Assembly: GCA_029974985.1 (NCBI GenBank)
Contig: JARKQC010000179.1
Location: forward strand, 1-64,000
Reading direction: 5' to 3'
Source of the DNA: Bacteroidota bacterium
Lineage (GTDB): Bacteria; Bacteroidota; Ignavibacteria; Kapaibacteriales; UBA2268
DNA: 64,000 bases
Of the stretch, positions 19,093-29,627 are shown in pieces (the first letter of the stretch is position 1; each line of letters begins with the position of its first letter). Position numbers and translations under genes: made by a program. The notes below the pieces were generated by a model. The model was not told the DNA's origin. It was given only the letters and a program-made list of their open reading frames with translations, and searched no databases.

Positions 19093-20076
19093 TTATATTA
19101 ATCTTTTATTTAATGATTGAATAAGTTGTAAAAGCATATCAGTATAATCATTTTTCTTTAAAAACTCCAAGTTGATTAATGCTTTTTCGAAATATAAATC
19201 AATTTCTTTTTGTGCATCGAGATAAATATTATTTCTTTTAAATAATTCATCAATTATTGGAACTTCATCTTTACTTAGACCATTTTGATTTATGAATTTT
19301 TCGATTAATAATTTATCGTTTTTATCATCAACTTTCTTTTGAGCATTTATTACAAGAAATGTTTTTTTTCCTTCGATAATGTCGTTTCCGATTGGCTTTC
19401 CAAAATTACTTTCCGTAGAAGTCATATCGAGTAAGTCGTCTTGAATCTGAAAAGCAAGCCCAATATTTCTTGAAATATTGCGAATTGCTTCGATTTCTTC
19501 GCTACTTGCCTCGCCAATATGAGCCCCAATAATAGCAGATGTTTCAATTAATCTTGCTGTTTTTTTATCAATCATTTCAATATAATCATCTATCGTAACA
19601 TTTTTTCTCTCGTTAAATGTCATATCGAGAACTTGACCTTCGCATACTTCGATTAATTCTTTTGTGAAAATTTTTAATATTTCATCAGAACGACTACTTT
19701 GTTTAGAATTTGGTAATAAATTATAAGCATAGCCAATCATAACGTCGCCTGTTAATATAGCAGTAGCCGAATCCCATTTTTCGTGAATTGTTGCTCGACC
19801 TCGACGCATAGATGAATTATCCATAATATCATCGTGAACTAATGTGAAATTATGTAAAATTTCTAATGCAACTGCACTATCTAATGCAAGTATTGGATCT
19901 TGACCAACTGCACCCGTACAAATCATTGCTAAAACAGGACGAAGTCTTTTGCCACCCTCTTTCATTATATATCTAAATGGCTCATATAATTCGAAGGGTT
20001 TAATATTAGGTATTACTTCGATAATTCTATTTTCTACAATCCTAACTAATTCTGAATATTTGTCTTTATAATTCAT
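19093..20076 (-). CDS. Polyprenyl (E)-diphosphate synthase
   Basis: Chain-elongating isoprenyl transferase. Visible are the GGKRLRPVLAM segment (about 39-49), the first Asp-rich motif HDDIMD with downstream RRGRATIH, and the second Asp-rich motif QIQDDLLDMTS. 327 aa. The first motif is DDxxD without the two-residue insertion of bacterial farnesyl synthases, and Phe sits five residues before it. That suggests a geranylgeranyl-or-longer product, but chain length is not decided by sequence alone. It follows dprA on the same strand with 42 bases between. Confidence 0.9.
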   Translation of the reverse strand: MNYKDKYSELVRIVENRIIEVIPNIKPFELYEPFRYIMKEGGKRLRPVLAMICTGAVGQDPILALDSAVALEILHNFTLVHDDIMDNSSMRRGRATIHEKWDSATAILTGDVMIGYAYNLLPNSKQSSRSDEILKIFTKELIEVCEGQVLDMTFNERKNVTIDDYIEMIDKKTARLIETSAIIGAHIGEASSEEIEAIRNISRNIGLAFQIQDDLLDMTSTESNFGKPIGNDIIEGKKTFLVINAQKKVDDKNDKLLIEKFINQNGLSKDEVPIIDELFKRNNIYLDAQKEIDLYFEKALINLEFLKKNDYTDMLLQLIQSLNKRLI

Positions 20077-20118
20077 ACTGCTTATTTTCTAAAAAAGTAA
20101 TTTATGGAAATTCAATAA

Positions 20119-21222
20119 TTAACATTTAACGTAATACTTGCCAGGAAGTTGTTTGATAATACCGCGAAACTCAAGTTCGAGTAATCTTACTAAACCATCA
20201 GACACTTCAATTCCAGATTCTTCTATGATTTTATCTATATGAATAGGCTCAAAACTTAAATTTTTATAAATAAGCTCTTCATTAGGATGAGAAAAAGAAA
20301 TATCTCTTTGGAAGGAACTCTTTTTCATAATATCAAGAGAGGACAAACCCAAATCTTCGAGGACTTGGGCGGGAGATGTAACTAAACTTGCCGCATTTGT
20401 TCTAATTAGCATATTTGTTCCATCACTTTTTTCTGAATTAATATTACCCGGAATAGCAAAAACCTCACGCGATTCATTTGCTGCTAACCTTGCAGTAATT
20501 AAAGAACCACCTTTTGAACCACTTTCAACTACAACAACAGCACGCGAAATACCAGCTATAATTCTATTTCTTTGTGGAAACGAGCCCAAATTTGCTACAT
20601 ATCCGCATTTATATTCACTAATAATACAGCCACCAGAATCCACGATTCTTTCAGCATTTTTCTTAGATATGCTTGGACTTATTTGGTTTATACCCGAAGC
20701 TACTACTGCATAAGTAATACCTTGTGATCTTACTGTTGCATTGTGAGCATAAGTGTCAATACCATGAGCAAGCCCACTTACAACAACGATTTCATTAGCC
20801 GCAAAGTATTCAGCAAATCTTTCAGCAATTAATTTTCCATATACCGTAGAATTTCTTGTTCCTACAAGAGCAATACATATCGCATCTGGCGGTTGAACTG
20901 TGCCTTTTACATATAATAAAAGAGGAGGATAACTGATGTTTTTTAATAACGAAGGATAATCGTTATCCCAAATTGATATAATTCTAATTTTATTTTTTGA
21001 ACATTCTTCTAAACATTCTTCAGCTTCAAATTGATATTTATCAAAAATATTAAAAAAATCTTCTTGTAATTTTGGATATTTGCGAATTTCAGAAGATTCA
21101 AGAAACCTTTCAAGCGAATTAAATTTTTCGACAATACCTCGAATACTATTCGATGTAATACCTTTTATCATCGTTAGTGTTAGTATATCGTTGATATTCC
21201 AATTTTTAGGTAAATTATTCAT
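20119..21222 (-). CDS. dprA: DNA-processing protein DprA
   Basis: Loads RecA on incoming single-stranded DNA during natural transformation. An N-terminal HhH/SAM-like region is followed by the Rossmann-like core: IALVGTRNSTVYG near 112, VVSGLAHGIDTYAH, SFPQRNRIIAGIS, and GSKGGSLITARLA. A C-terminal winged-helix DprA domain covers about 300-367. Full length at 367 aa. Lies in the same strand run as the SpoU and prenyl synthase genes. dprA is widespread in non-competent bacteria too, so competence is not proven. Confidence 0.94.
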   Translation of the reverse strand: MNNLPKNWNINDILTLTMIKGITSNSIRGIVEKFNSLERFLESSEIRKYPKLQEDFFNIFDKYQFEAEECLEECSKNKIRIISIWDNDYPSLLKNISYPPLLLYVKGTVQPPDAICIALVGTRNSTVYGKLIAERFAEYFAANEIVVVSGLAHGIDTYAHNATVRSQGITYAVVASGINQISPSISKKNAERIVDSGGCIISEYKCGYVANLGSFPQRNRIIAGISRAVVVVESGSKGGSLITARLAANESREVFAIPGNINSEKSDGTNMLIRTNAASLVTSPAQVLEDLGLSSLDIMKKSSFQRDISFSHPNEELIYKNLSFEPIHIDKIIEESGIEVSDGLVRLLELEFRGIIKQLPGKYYVKC

Positions 21223-21282
21223 TTAGTTTAAAAAAAATGTAAAATAAAATAAACTTAAAAATATAAATTTTATTTCTTATAT

Positions 21283-22062
21283 TCAAATAAAAATTCTTGA
21301 TAAGAAAATTGCTGAACTCGAAGCTACATTCAAAGATTCGATTTTTTCGTTAATTGGTATATAAATTATATCATCACTCATATCTAATATTTCTTTATTT
21401 ATACCATTAGCTTCGCTACCAAAAATAATAATTTTTTTTGAATGAAAATGATAATTATAAATTGATTTTGCATTTGGAGTTATTTCTGCACAAATAATTT
21501 TATAATTATTTCTTTTTAAAAAATTCAAATCATTTATTAATGAAAAAGATTGATAAATTTTCATTGTAAAAATTGTTCCTAATGATACTCTTACAGCTCG
21601 ACGCATATATGGTGAACTTGTTGTTTTATCATAAATTAATGAATCAACTCCAAAAGCTACACAATTTCTAACAATAGAGCCAATATTTTCTGAATCAACA
21701 ATTCCATTTAAGCATACAATTGTATCTGATAATTGATTAATATCGCTCATTTCTGGCTTATGAGCAATTGCCATAACGCCAGTATGCATCTTAAAACCAA
21801 TTATATTTTTTAATAATTCATCATTTGCTGTAAATAGATTAGTGGAGTGAAAATTTTCAAAACAATTAAAATGTTCTGAGTAAAAACTTCTTTTTGCAAA
21901 AACTGATACTATTTTTAAATTATATTTTAATAATTTTAATACAACTTTTTCACCTTCTGCAACAAATATTGAATTTCCTAACGAATCAATTAAATTATCT
22001 TTCATTGATTTATAATCAATTATTCTTTCGTCATTTGGGCTTGTGATTTCAATAATTTTCAT
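21283..22062 (-). CDS. SpoU-family RNA 2'-O-ribose methyltransferase
   Basis: SPOUT-class enzyme, 259 aa. An N-terminal L30e-like substrate-binding part (about 1-95) precedes the knotted methylase domain. The three family motifs are NGIVDSENIGSIVRNC, IIFGSEANGINKEIL and IPINEKIESLNVASSSAIFL. Target (23S rRNA or tRNA) is not predictable. Its start lies only 6 bases from the stop of the 1655-aa secreted protein gene upstream, so the two are probably cotranscribed. Confidence 0.92.
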   Translation of the reverse strand: MKIIEITSPNDERIIDYKSMKDNLIDSLGNSIFVAEGEKVVLKLLKYNLKIVSVFAKRSFYSEHFNCFENFHSTNLFTANDELLKNIIGFKMHTGVMAIAHKPEMSDINQLSDTIVCLNGIVDSENIGSIVRNCVAFGVDSLIYDKTTSSPYMRRAVRVSLGTIFTMKIYQSFSLINDLNFLKRNNYKIICAEITPNAKSIYNYHFHSKKIIIFGSEANGINKEILDMSDDIIYIPINEKIESLNVASSSAIFLSRIFI

Positions 22063-22068
22063 TAAATA

Positions 22069-25000
22069 TTATCGAGTTATAGTAAGTTTGCGTAATAATT
22101 GTTGCGAAGGCGATATTAATCTATAAATATAATTTCCAATTGGTAAATGACTTGTATTTATAGAGACTTCGTAATCGCCTGCACTAATATTTCCTTCAAA
22201 AATAATTTGAGTTGTATAGCCAAGTAAATCATATAGTATAATTTGATGTAAACCATTTTCAATTATTGAAAATTTGATTTTTGTAAACTCATCAGCTGGA
22301 TTTGGAGCGTTTTGATAGAGACGTAATAAACCTGAATTTCCTACCAATTTCAGACCATTTTCTGTGCTAATGCTATCCAGTATTAGTAATCCATCAATTT
22401 CAAGAATTCTTATTGTATTGTCAGAAATTGCAAAAGTATTATTAAAATTTAGAATTGTACTATCACTATTTCCTAATGTTATGAGAAAACGAGGGTTCAT
22501 CACAATGCTATCTAAATATGATTCAGAATTTATTGTGTAATTTATTCTTCGCTCACCTTTATTGACATAACCCTTATTTTCATCAATTGGGACCATAATG
22601 GTAGAATTGAAACTAAAATTTGTATTAAAAATATATGATTTAGGGAACTTATTTCCATCTATTGAATAAATTATTATTGGAATTTCGAGGGTATCCCCAG
22701 GTTTCCCAATAAATTTACCCGTTTTAATTGCTATTTGCGCATTACCATTTACTATTACTGAAATTGAAATAGAGTCAGAAGAATTACATAAATTATTAAA
22801 TATCAAATTTTCTGAATAACTTTTATTATAATTACCACCCAAAAATGTAAAATAAACTATTGCTTTTTCTTTTGGTTTTATGCGTTTAGAAGAAATTGAA
22901 TCAATTTCAAAAAAATTAAATTTGGGAAAATCATTCCAAACTAAATCCATATTTCCTGTATTAATAATTTCAAAATGATTATGAAAAATTTCTTTATCCA
23001 AAATATTTTCAAAAGTTAAAAATTTTGGTGAAATCGAAAATTCTGTATTATTCCAAGCGCCGTTTAAAACAATATTTTTTGTGCCATTTTCAACATTATT
23101 AGCATTTGAAAAAATTTGAATTGTATCAGTATAAGCGCCTATCATTTCAGGGAAAAAACTAATAATTAACTCATAATTTTCACCTTTCGGTATGCTAATA
23201 TTCTGAAAATTATTTTCAAAATTATACGGGCTTGATGAATTTTTTATATGAAATTTTGAAATAAAAAGCGGAGTTTCCCCAATATTTTTTATCTTATATT
23301 TATATGAAATTTTATTTTTATCACATATAATTTCCGGGAAATCTACTATTGAATCACATTCAATTTGTGCAAGATTCGGACCAATATAAGCACTCATTGT
23401 AAATAAAATTTTATTAGAACAGGAATCCTCGAATATATGATATTGCTTATAAAGCCCAAAATCATTTGCACCCTTGAACTCGATTGTAACTAATGATGAA
23501 TCGCCTATTTGTGTTATTTGCGGAACTATAGATTTAATTTTAAACTTCTCAAAATCAATTTCCGAACTCCATTTAATTGGAATAGAACCCTTGTTATAAA
23601 TATAAATTGTTTTTTCTTCTTTTGTATTCTTATCATATAAATAAAATGGTAAATATTCACTTGATAAAGTAAAATTAGAAAAATCTTTTTGTGATTGAAC
23701 TAAAATATAATTTTTTGTTGATTTGTCTGAATTAATATTCGTTTCGATTTCTAAAGTATCAGTAAAAACTCCCGCATATTTGGGGCTAAAAGTAAGAATA
23801 AAATTGCTACTATCATTTATATTTAAATCAAATTTTGTATTATTAAAATCAAAATCAAAATTATCGCGATTTTGTGAAATTATTTTTATTGATTTTACTC
23901 GCAGAGTATCGTTTCCTTTATTATAAAATCGAATCGTATCGGATAAAGATTTTTCACAAACTAAATGATTAAATTCAATTTTATTTTTTACTAAAATTTG
24001 TGGTGCCGCACTCGCACCAATCAAATTTATTATATCATAATCCATCTTTCCATCATAAATTACGTCGAAACAAGCACTTGATACAAATAATTGATTCGGT
24101 TTAAAAACAATCGAGAAATCATAATATTCATTTGCGTCAATAAATTTCGCAGTGAAATCTTTAATTTCAAATTGAGAGTTTGAATTATAAACTTCATTAA
24201 TTTTTTCTATAAAAATTTGCGATTCGCTTAGATTTTTTATTCTAACTTTTAAATCATTAGAAGAGTCGCCAATCCTAACGTTTCCAAAATCAAACTCTTT
24301 CGGCTCTATCTCTATCATTGGTTTATCAACAAAACCCATCAAATTAGAGTGATATTCCTTCGAGCCAGTAAAAAATATCAATGTATCAATTTTATTATTT
24401 TCTGATTGTGGTGAAAATTTGATTTTTAAATCTAAACCAGAATTTCGCACTAAAATAAATGGAAATTCGGGCAGTTTATTAATAATTTTAAAAGATTTAC
24501 TCGAATTTTTTAAAAATATTGAATCAAGTACTATATCCACATTAGAATTATTATAAATAACTTGATTTATAATCGTATCGCGATTATGACCAACAATTAA
24601 ATAAGGAAAAATTATATTTTTTGTCTTAATATTTGGATTTACGATATTCCAATTACTTTCGGAAACGTCCTCTTGTAATAAAATTCGTGAAAAAGGTATA
24701 TCTTTGACCGACCATATAAGAACCTCGCCTTGAACTGTCGAACTTGCAATTTTCTCACCGTCTTCTCGCCAAATTATTCTATTTACAAAATTATTATGCC
24801 CCTTAAAAGTATAAAACTTATTACCATCGGCTGGATTCCACAAAATAACACTTGAATCAATCGAAGCAGACGAAATATATCTTGCCAAAGGGTCCCATGA
24901 AACAACATTTACGGGTTTATCATCATTTAAAAAACTTATAACATTTGTATTTGTTGCGATATCCCACACCTTAATTAGTTCGTTCATTGATGATGAAACT

Positions 25001-27036
25001 AATACTTTTGAAGTCGGATTAAAATCTAAGGAATTGATTTTTTGGTCGTATGCCTTAATTTCCTGCTCCATCGTACCATCGCTTTTCCATATTCTTATAA
25101 TCCCATTTTCATATCCTACAGCTAATCTTTCACCAGAAAAATCCCATTTAAAAGAGCTTATCGAAATATCATTTTCTAATTTTGTAATAGGAGTTTGATT
25201 AGGAAAATTCCAAATATAAATATTTCCATTTTCTGTTGAAGCCGCAAGAAAATTATTTTTTTTATTCCATTCAATATTATTAATTTTCTCATTTGCTAAT
25301 TCGATAATATATTCCTCAAATTCATTATCTATGCTTTTGATGAAAATCTTATTTTTATTATTTGTTAAATATGCAAAATATTGAAAATTATAATTTATGC
25401 TAAAATTATTCAAATTAGAAATTTTATTAGAAATTGTTTTTATTGGCTCGCCCGTTTGAGCATTCCATATTCTAATAAATCCATCAGTACTCGCAGTATA
25501 TAATTCATTATTAGAATTTTTCCAAAACATATTTACAATATTGCCTTGAAGCCCTTTTAGTGAAATAATATTTTTTTTTGAATCATATTTTGAAAAATGG
25601 CTGATTTTGAGCAGACAATTAGAGCTTGCAGTCTGAGGAATATTTTTCCAAAGATATTTAAGACCCGTTGCAGAATTTGTAATATTTTGCCAACTTGAAC
25701 CATTATTTGTTGAAAAATCAATTTGTACTGTATCGCTTGGTAAAACGCCTCTCCACTCAATAAGATACTGGCTATTAGCCGCTAAAAATTCACCACCATT
25801 GGGCTTAATAATTTTTAAATTCTTATCAATAGAGCTTGCTTTATCCGAGCCACCCGAAAGATAAATCTTAGGATTTTCGCAACTATTAGAATTGATTTTA
25901 ATTTCATTGAAAATGTAATTACTATCAATAGGTTCGTAACGAATTGTAATATCACGACTTTGACCATTTAGTAATGTAAAAGATTTTGGCTCGCTAATTA
26001 CTTTAAAACGCTGAGTATTCTCAAATCCACTAATGTTTATATTTCCATTTTTTGCAGTAATTTTAAAAGTATGATTTTCACCCGCTTGCGATACAATTCC
26101 ATAATCATAATAGGGAGGCTCGATTAGTAAAAAAGGCAATTTAGATTTTTTCAACTCATAATTAAGAATATAATTATAATTAAAATCTGAAAATTCAATA
26201 TTAATATTATTATTTAAAGAGCAAGTAAAAGAATTATATTCAACTTTTAAATTATTATTGAATTTTTCAAAATAAGCAAGTCCAAAAAGTGAATTTTTAA
26301 AACTTTCAAGATTGTTTGCATATTTACTAAAACCCATTGTTGCAGAGCATATCTTATCAATAAAAACACTTGGTAAAAAATCGAGTGTTATAGAGTGAAA
26401 TCTTAAATTATATTTATTAAGTTCAGAAATAATTAAATTTTCATTTCCTAATTCTGAACCAGATGAAATAAGAATTATAGATAATCTATTCCTTGAAGAA
26501 TTAATGATATTAGTTAAATTAAAATTTTTATTAAAAAATAAATTTTCAAAATCATTTGAGCCAAAAAATTCAGTATTATCAAGCGATTGAATTAAATTTT
26601 GAGCATTATTAGTAAAATCTTGTAATAAAAATAAATTATTATTAAAACCAACAACAGCAAATTCACTTTTATCAAAATCAAATTTTTTGAAAAAATCACT
26701 TAATGTCGGCTTAATAATATTATTAAATTTATTATAATTAGAATTTGACAAATCTATCAGAAAAAGAACATCATTTTTCTGAAAATTATCTTGATTATTT
26801 GTATTTGTTATAATTAAATTTTCAACCTGTCCATTATTTTCTGTAATCTTAATATTTGAATTTTTAATAAGTTGATTATTATTATCAAGGAAAATACCTT
26901 CAAATTCAATTTTAGGATAATTATTAGTATTGATTTTCAAAGGATAAAATTGATTTGAAAAACAAAAATTGTAACTGATAACATTTATCAATATAAATAT
27001 TATAATTTTCAAATAAGTATTATTAGTTATGTTCAT
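22069..27036 (-). CDS. Giant secreted protein: vWA-like, WD40 beta-propeller, ASH repeats, T9SS sorting domain
   Basis: 1655 aa with signal peptide (hydrophobic 9-25, FCFSNQ). Residues about 85-265 resemble a von Willebrand A domain with a MIDAS-like DLSNS. An ASH-type domain follows. Residues about 490-785 hold seven WD40-like repeats (examples: TASTDGFIRIWNAQTGE, AVGYENGIIRIWKSDGT, SSASIDSSVILWNPADG), enough for one closed seven-blade propeller. Then come several ASH/choice-of-anchor-D sandwiches (about 820-1480). A T9SS type A sorting domain covers the last 80 residues (LYQNAPNPADEFTKIKF ... YDLLGY ... GNYIYRL). WD40 propellers are rare in exported bacterial proteins. Function unknown; adhesion or surface scaffold is a guess. 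Confidence 0.85.
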   Translation of the reverse strand: MNITNNTYLKIIIFILINVISYNFCFSNQFYPLKINTNNYPKIEFEGIFLDNNNQLIKNSNIKITENNGQVENLIITNTNNQDNFQKNDVLFLIDLSNSNYNKFNNIIKPTLSDFFKKFDFDKSEFAVVGFNNNLFLLQDFTNNAQNLIQSLDNTEFFGSNDFENLFFNKNFNLTNIINSSRNRLSIILISSGSELGNENLIISELNKYNLRFHSITLDFLPSVFIDKICSATMGFSKYANNLESFKNSLFGLAYFEKFNNNLKVEYNSFTCSLNNNINIEFSDFNYNYILNYELKKSKLPFLLIEPPYYDYGIVSQAGENHTFKITAKNGNINISGFENTQRFKVISEPKSFTLLNGQSRDITIRYEPIDSNYIFNEIKINSNSCENPKIYLSGGSDKASSIDKNLKIIKPNGGEFLAANSQYLIEWRGVLPSDTVQIDFSTNNGSSWQNITNSATGLKYLWKNIPQTASSNCLLKISHFSKYDSKKNIISLKGLQGNIVNMFWKNSNNELYTASTDGFIRIWNAQTGEPIKTISNKISNLNNFSINYNFQYFAYLTNNKNKIFIKSIDNEFEEYIIELANEKINNIEWNKKNNFLAASTENGNIYIWNFPNQTPITKLENDISISSFKWDFSGERLAVGYENGIIRIWKSDGTMEQEIKAYDQKINSLDFNPTSKVLVSSSMNELIKVWDIATNTNVISFLNDDKPVNVVSWDPLARYISSASIDSSVILWNPADGNKFYTFKGHNNFVNRIIWREDGEKIASSTVQGEVLIWSVKDIPFSRILLQEDVSESNWNIVNPNIKTKNIIFPYLIVGHNRDTIINQVIYNNSNVDIVLDSIFLKNSSKSFKIINKLPEFPFILVRNSGLDLKIKFSPQSENNKIDTLIFFTGSKEYHSNLMGFVDKPMIEIEPKEFDFGNVRIGDSSNDLKVRIKNLSESQIFIEKINEVYNSNSQFEIKDFTAKFIDANEYYDFSIVFKPNQLFVSSACFDVIYDGKMDYDIINLIGASAAPQILVKNKIEFNHLVCEKSLSDTIRFYNKGNDTLRVKSIKIISQNRDNFDFDFNNTKFDLNINDSSNFILTFSPKYAGVFTDTLEIETNINSDKSTKNYILVQSQKDFSNFTLSSEYLPFYLYDKNTKEEKTIYIYNKGSIPIKWSSEIDFEKFKIKSIVPQITQIGDSSLVTIEFKGANDFGLYKQYHIFEDSCSNKILFTMSAYIGPNLAQIECDSIVDFPEIICDKNKISYKYKIKNIGETPLFISKFHIKNSSSPYNFENNFQNISIPKGENYELIISFFPEMIGAYTDTIQIFSNANNVENGTKNIVLNGAWNNTEFSISPKFLTFENILDKEIFHNHFEIINTGNMDLVWNDFPKFNFFEIDSISSKRIKPKEKAIVYFTFLGGNYNKSYSENLIFNNLCNSSDSISISVIVNGNAQIAIKTGKFIGKPGDTLEIPIIIYSIDGNKFPKSYIFNTNFSFNSTIMVPIDENKGYVNKGERRINYTINSESYLDSIVMNPRFLITLGNSDSTILNFNNTFAISDNTIRILEIDGLLILDSISTENGLKLVGNSGLLRLYQNAPNPADEFTKIKFSIIENGLHQIILYDLLGYTTQIIFEGNISAGDYEVSINTSHLPIGNYIYRLISPSQQLLRKLTITR

Positions 27037-27155
27037 TTTAAAAAATCAATTAAAAAAATCAAAACACCATTTAAACGAAGGATAAAATAATTATTAATTG
27101 TAAAATTAACGTATTAAGAAAAAGCAAATATAATTCAAAAATTAAATATACGTAT

Positions 27156-27201
27156 AAAAAAAAGCGAATGTATTCTTAAAAATCAAAATATACACTCGCT
27201 T
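27156..27201 (-). terminator. Rho-independent terminator after the acyl-CoA synthetase gene
   Basis: Stem AAGCGAGTGTAT / ATACATTCGCTT, 12 bp on the minus-strand transcript with one G-U pair, then an uninterrupted T run. The mispair exists only on the plus strand, which shows the intended direction. Confidence 0.8.
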
Positions 27202-27221
27202 CAAAATTTTGAAATACTCAA

Positions 27222-29276
27222 TTATTTTTCTATTGCAATCCTTACATCAACAGCAACTACCGAATCTTCTTTTCCTAAAAGAGGATTTAAATCAAGCTCT
27301 GTAATCTCTGGTGCGGCATTTACCAATGCAGATAAACTAACAATAATATTTGCAAATTTCTCTTTATCAATTCCAGATTGCTTACGCACACCGTCAAGCA
27401 ATTTATGAGACCTTAATTCAGACATCATCGTATAAGATTCAGCTTTACTTACTGGTGCCATCGCATAAGAAACATCTTTTAAAATCTCAATAAAAATACC
27501 TCCAAGCCCAAGTAAAATTATATGACCTAAATTATCTTCTTTCTTAACTCCAGCAAATAGTTCAGTCCCGCTAAGCATTTGTTGTAATAAAACTCCAGTT
27601 GCATCTGGGATTTTCATCATTCTATCATATTCTTGCGAAACTATTTCAATTTGTTTGATATTTAAAGCGACACCACCGACATCTGTCTTATGTAGTGGAC
27701 CCACAACTTTCATTACAAGTGGGAAACCAAGTGTTTCTGCAAATTTTATCGCATCTTCTTTAGTTTCTGCAATTAATTCTTGAACACGAGGGATTCCAAC
27801 TGCATCGAGTAAAATTTGAATTTTATCTGGAGGTAAATATCCTGAAAGAGAATTATCTATTACATTTCTAATTGCTTTTATATCAACTTTAGGCAATTCA
27901 AATTCTTCTGCGGGCGAAGGAGTATTATAAACTTTTGCAATAGCCGAACCCATTGCTACCTCGTCAGTAAAACCAATTCGTCCAAGAAAGTGGAAATGTT
28001 TTACAGCATTTTCTGCTTGAATAGGAGAGGGGAGACAGGGATAAATTGGCTTTTTACAAGTATTCATTTTTTCGTGTAAAACTTCGTAAACGTCTGTAAC
28101 ATCAAACATACCCGTAGTACCAAAAATCACAGCCGACGCGTCAATATTATCAAATTTATTGTCCACATAATCAAGTATTATACCTAATTGTTTGCTATTT
28201 CCCGTAGCAAGAAAATCAATAGGATTAGATACTGACGAGCCGTAATGTAATTGAGATAATAATTCATCTGCGGCATCGCCCTCGATTTTTGGAACATTTA
28301 ATCCACCTTTCGCTAAAGTATCCGTAAGCATAACGCCCGAGCCACCCGCATGAGTAATTACAGCTATATTTTTACCTGTTAACTCTTTATGTTGAAGAAT
28401 ACCTGCTACATAAACAAGTTCTTGACGCGAATAACAACGAATAATACCCGCTTTTTTGAAAAGAGCATCAACGGCGGTATCAGAACCAGCAATAGCACCA
28501 GTATGAGAACTCACTGCTCTTGAGCCAGCTTCTGTTGTTCCAGCTTTAATTGCGGCTATTTTACAACCTTTTTTAATTAAAGAGCGGCAATGTTTGAGCA
28601 ATTTCTCGGGATTATCAATTTGTTCGATATAAAATAGTTTTACCAGTGAAGATGTTTCGTAATTAAATGTAGTATCCCAATATTCGAGAACCTCTTCGAC
28701 ACCAATTTGAGCGCTATTTCCGACAGAAAAAACGTTATTGAAAGCTAATCCACGCGGTATAGCCATTTCGAGAATAAAGCAAATCGTAGCACCCGAGCCA
28801 GAAACTAAATCACATCCTTTACTTGTTAATTGAGGTACTAATCCCGCAAATACACCCTTATAACTTTGTGTAAGAACACCAATACAATTAGGACCAATTA
28901 AACTTCCACCAACACTATTAATTACTTCTACAATTTTTCTTTCGAGAATTTTACCCGCATCATCAAATTCACTAAAACCCGCAGATAGAATAATAAATGC
29001 TTTAGTACCTTTTTCATAAGCAAGGATTTCTACAGTTTCGAGTGCAAACTTTGCAGAAATTGCAATAATTGCCAATTCAGTTTGAGGAATATCTTTGACG
29101 GAATTATAGCATTTTATGCCTTGTACCAATGATTCCTTAGGATTTACAACTGATAAATTACCGCTGTAAACACCATCAATAATATTTTTTAATATTTTTC
29201 CACCCGGCTTTTCTATATCATTAGATCCACCAACAACAACAATACTTTTGGGGTTGATTAATTCGTTTACAATCAT
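27222..29276 (-). CDS. ADP-forming acyl-CoA synthetase (fused alpha-beta acetate--CoA ligase type)
   Basis: Converts an acyl-CoA + ADP + Pi to the acid + CoA + ATP, or the reverse. Order: CoA-binding Rossmann domain (SIVVVGGSNDIEKPGGKIL, about 12-30), succinyl-CoA-ligase-like domains with the phospho-His in SSHTGAIAGSD (about 250), and a C-terminal ATP-grasp domain (about 465-684, FPLVMKVVGPLHKTDVGGV). The ATG at 29276 is preferred over a TTG at 29285. Third gene of a set with the biotin carrier and carboxyltransferase. The acyl substrate (acetyl, propionyl or succinyl) cannot be read from the sequence; the context favours propionyl-CoA. Confidence 0.88.
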   Translation of the reverse strand: MIVNELINPKSIVVVGGSNDIEKPGGKILKNIIDGVYSGNLSVVNPKESLVQGIKCYNSVKDIPQTELAIIAISAKFALETVEILAYEKGTKAFIILSAGFSEFDDAGKILERKIVEVINSVGGSLIGPNCIGVLTQSYKGVFAGLVPQLTSKGCDLVSGSGATICFILEMAIPRGLAFNNVFSVGNSAQIGVEEVLEYWDTTFNYETSSLVKLFYIEQIDNPEKLLKHCRSLIKKGCKIAAIKAGTTEAGSRAVSSHTGAIAGSDTAVDALFKKAGIIRCYSRQELVYVAGILQHKELTGKNIAVITHAGGSGVMLTDTLAKGGLNVPKIEGDAADELLSQLHYGSSVSNPIDFLATGNSKQLGIILDYVDNKFDNIDASAVIFGTTGMFDVTDVYEVLHEKMNTCKKPIYPCLPSPIQAENAVKHFHFLGRIGFTDEVAMGSAIAKVYNTPSPAEEFELPKVDIKAIRNVIDNSLSGYLPPDKIQILLDAVGIPRVQELIAETKEDAIKFAETLGFPLVMKVVGPLHKTDVGGVALNIKQIEIVSQEYDRMMKIPDATGVLLQQMLSGTELFAGVKKEDNLGHIILLGLGGIFIEILKDVSYAMAPVSKAESYTMMSELRSHKLLDGVRKQSGIDKEKFANIIVSLSALVNAAPEITELDLNPLLGKEDSVVAVDVRIAIEK

Positions 29277-29300
29277 TTTATACAACCTTTATTTACTTTG

Positions 29301-29618
29301 TTAAGAAACATCAATTTCGACTAAAAGATGATTTTTAGGTACTAAATCACCCGTCTTTACATATATATTTTTGACGATACCATCAATCGTGCTAATAACA
29401 TTATTTTTCATTTTCATAGCTTCGAGCACAAGAAGAGTATCGCCTTTTTTTACATTTTGTCCATTTTTTACATAAATAACCCTAATTGTACCAGGGATAA
29501 ATGAATGAATTTTTCCTAAATTAAAACCCTCAAATTTTTTGCGATTTGCAAATTTTTTATTTATTTGAGTCGCATACATAGTATCATCAAGAATAAAATC
29601 ATTTAATTCATTACTCAT
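29301..29618 (-). CDS. Biotin carboxyl carrier protein of an acyl-CoA carboxylase/decarboxylase
   Basis: A short biotinyl-lipoyl domain protein. The biotin attachment site is VLEAMKMKNNV, and conserved Gly/Pro turns precede it. Taking the ATG at 29618 gives 105 aa and places a clear AAGGAG 9 bases upstream. The earlier ATG at 29639 would overlap the carboxyltransferase stop and lacks such a site. Carries CO2 as carboxybiotin to or from the adjacent carboxyltransferase. No biotin carboxylase gene is present here, so that activity must be encoded elsewhere or be absent. Confidence 0.88.
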   Translation of the reverse strand: MSNELNDFILDDTMYATQINKKFANRKKFEGFNLGKIHSFIPGTIRVIYVKNGQNVKKGDTLLVLEAMKMKNNVISTIDGIVKNIYVKTGDLVPKNHLLVEIDVS

Positions 29619-29627
29619 CAAAATCTT

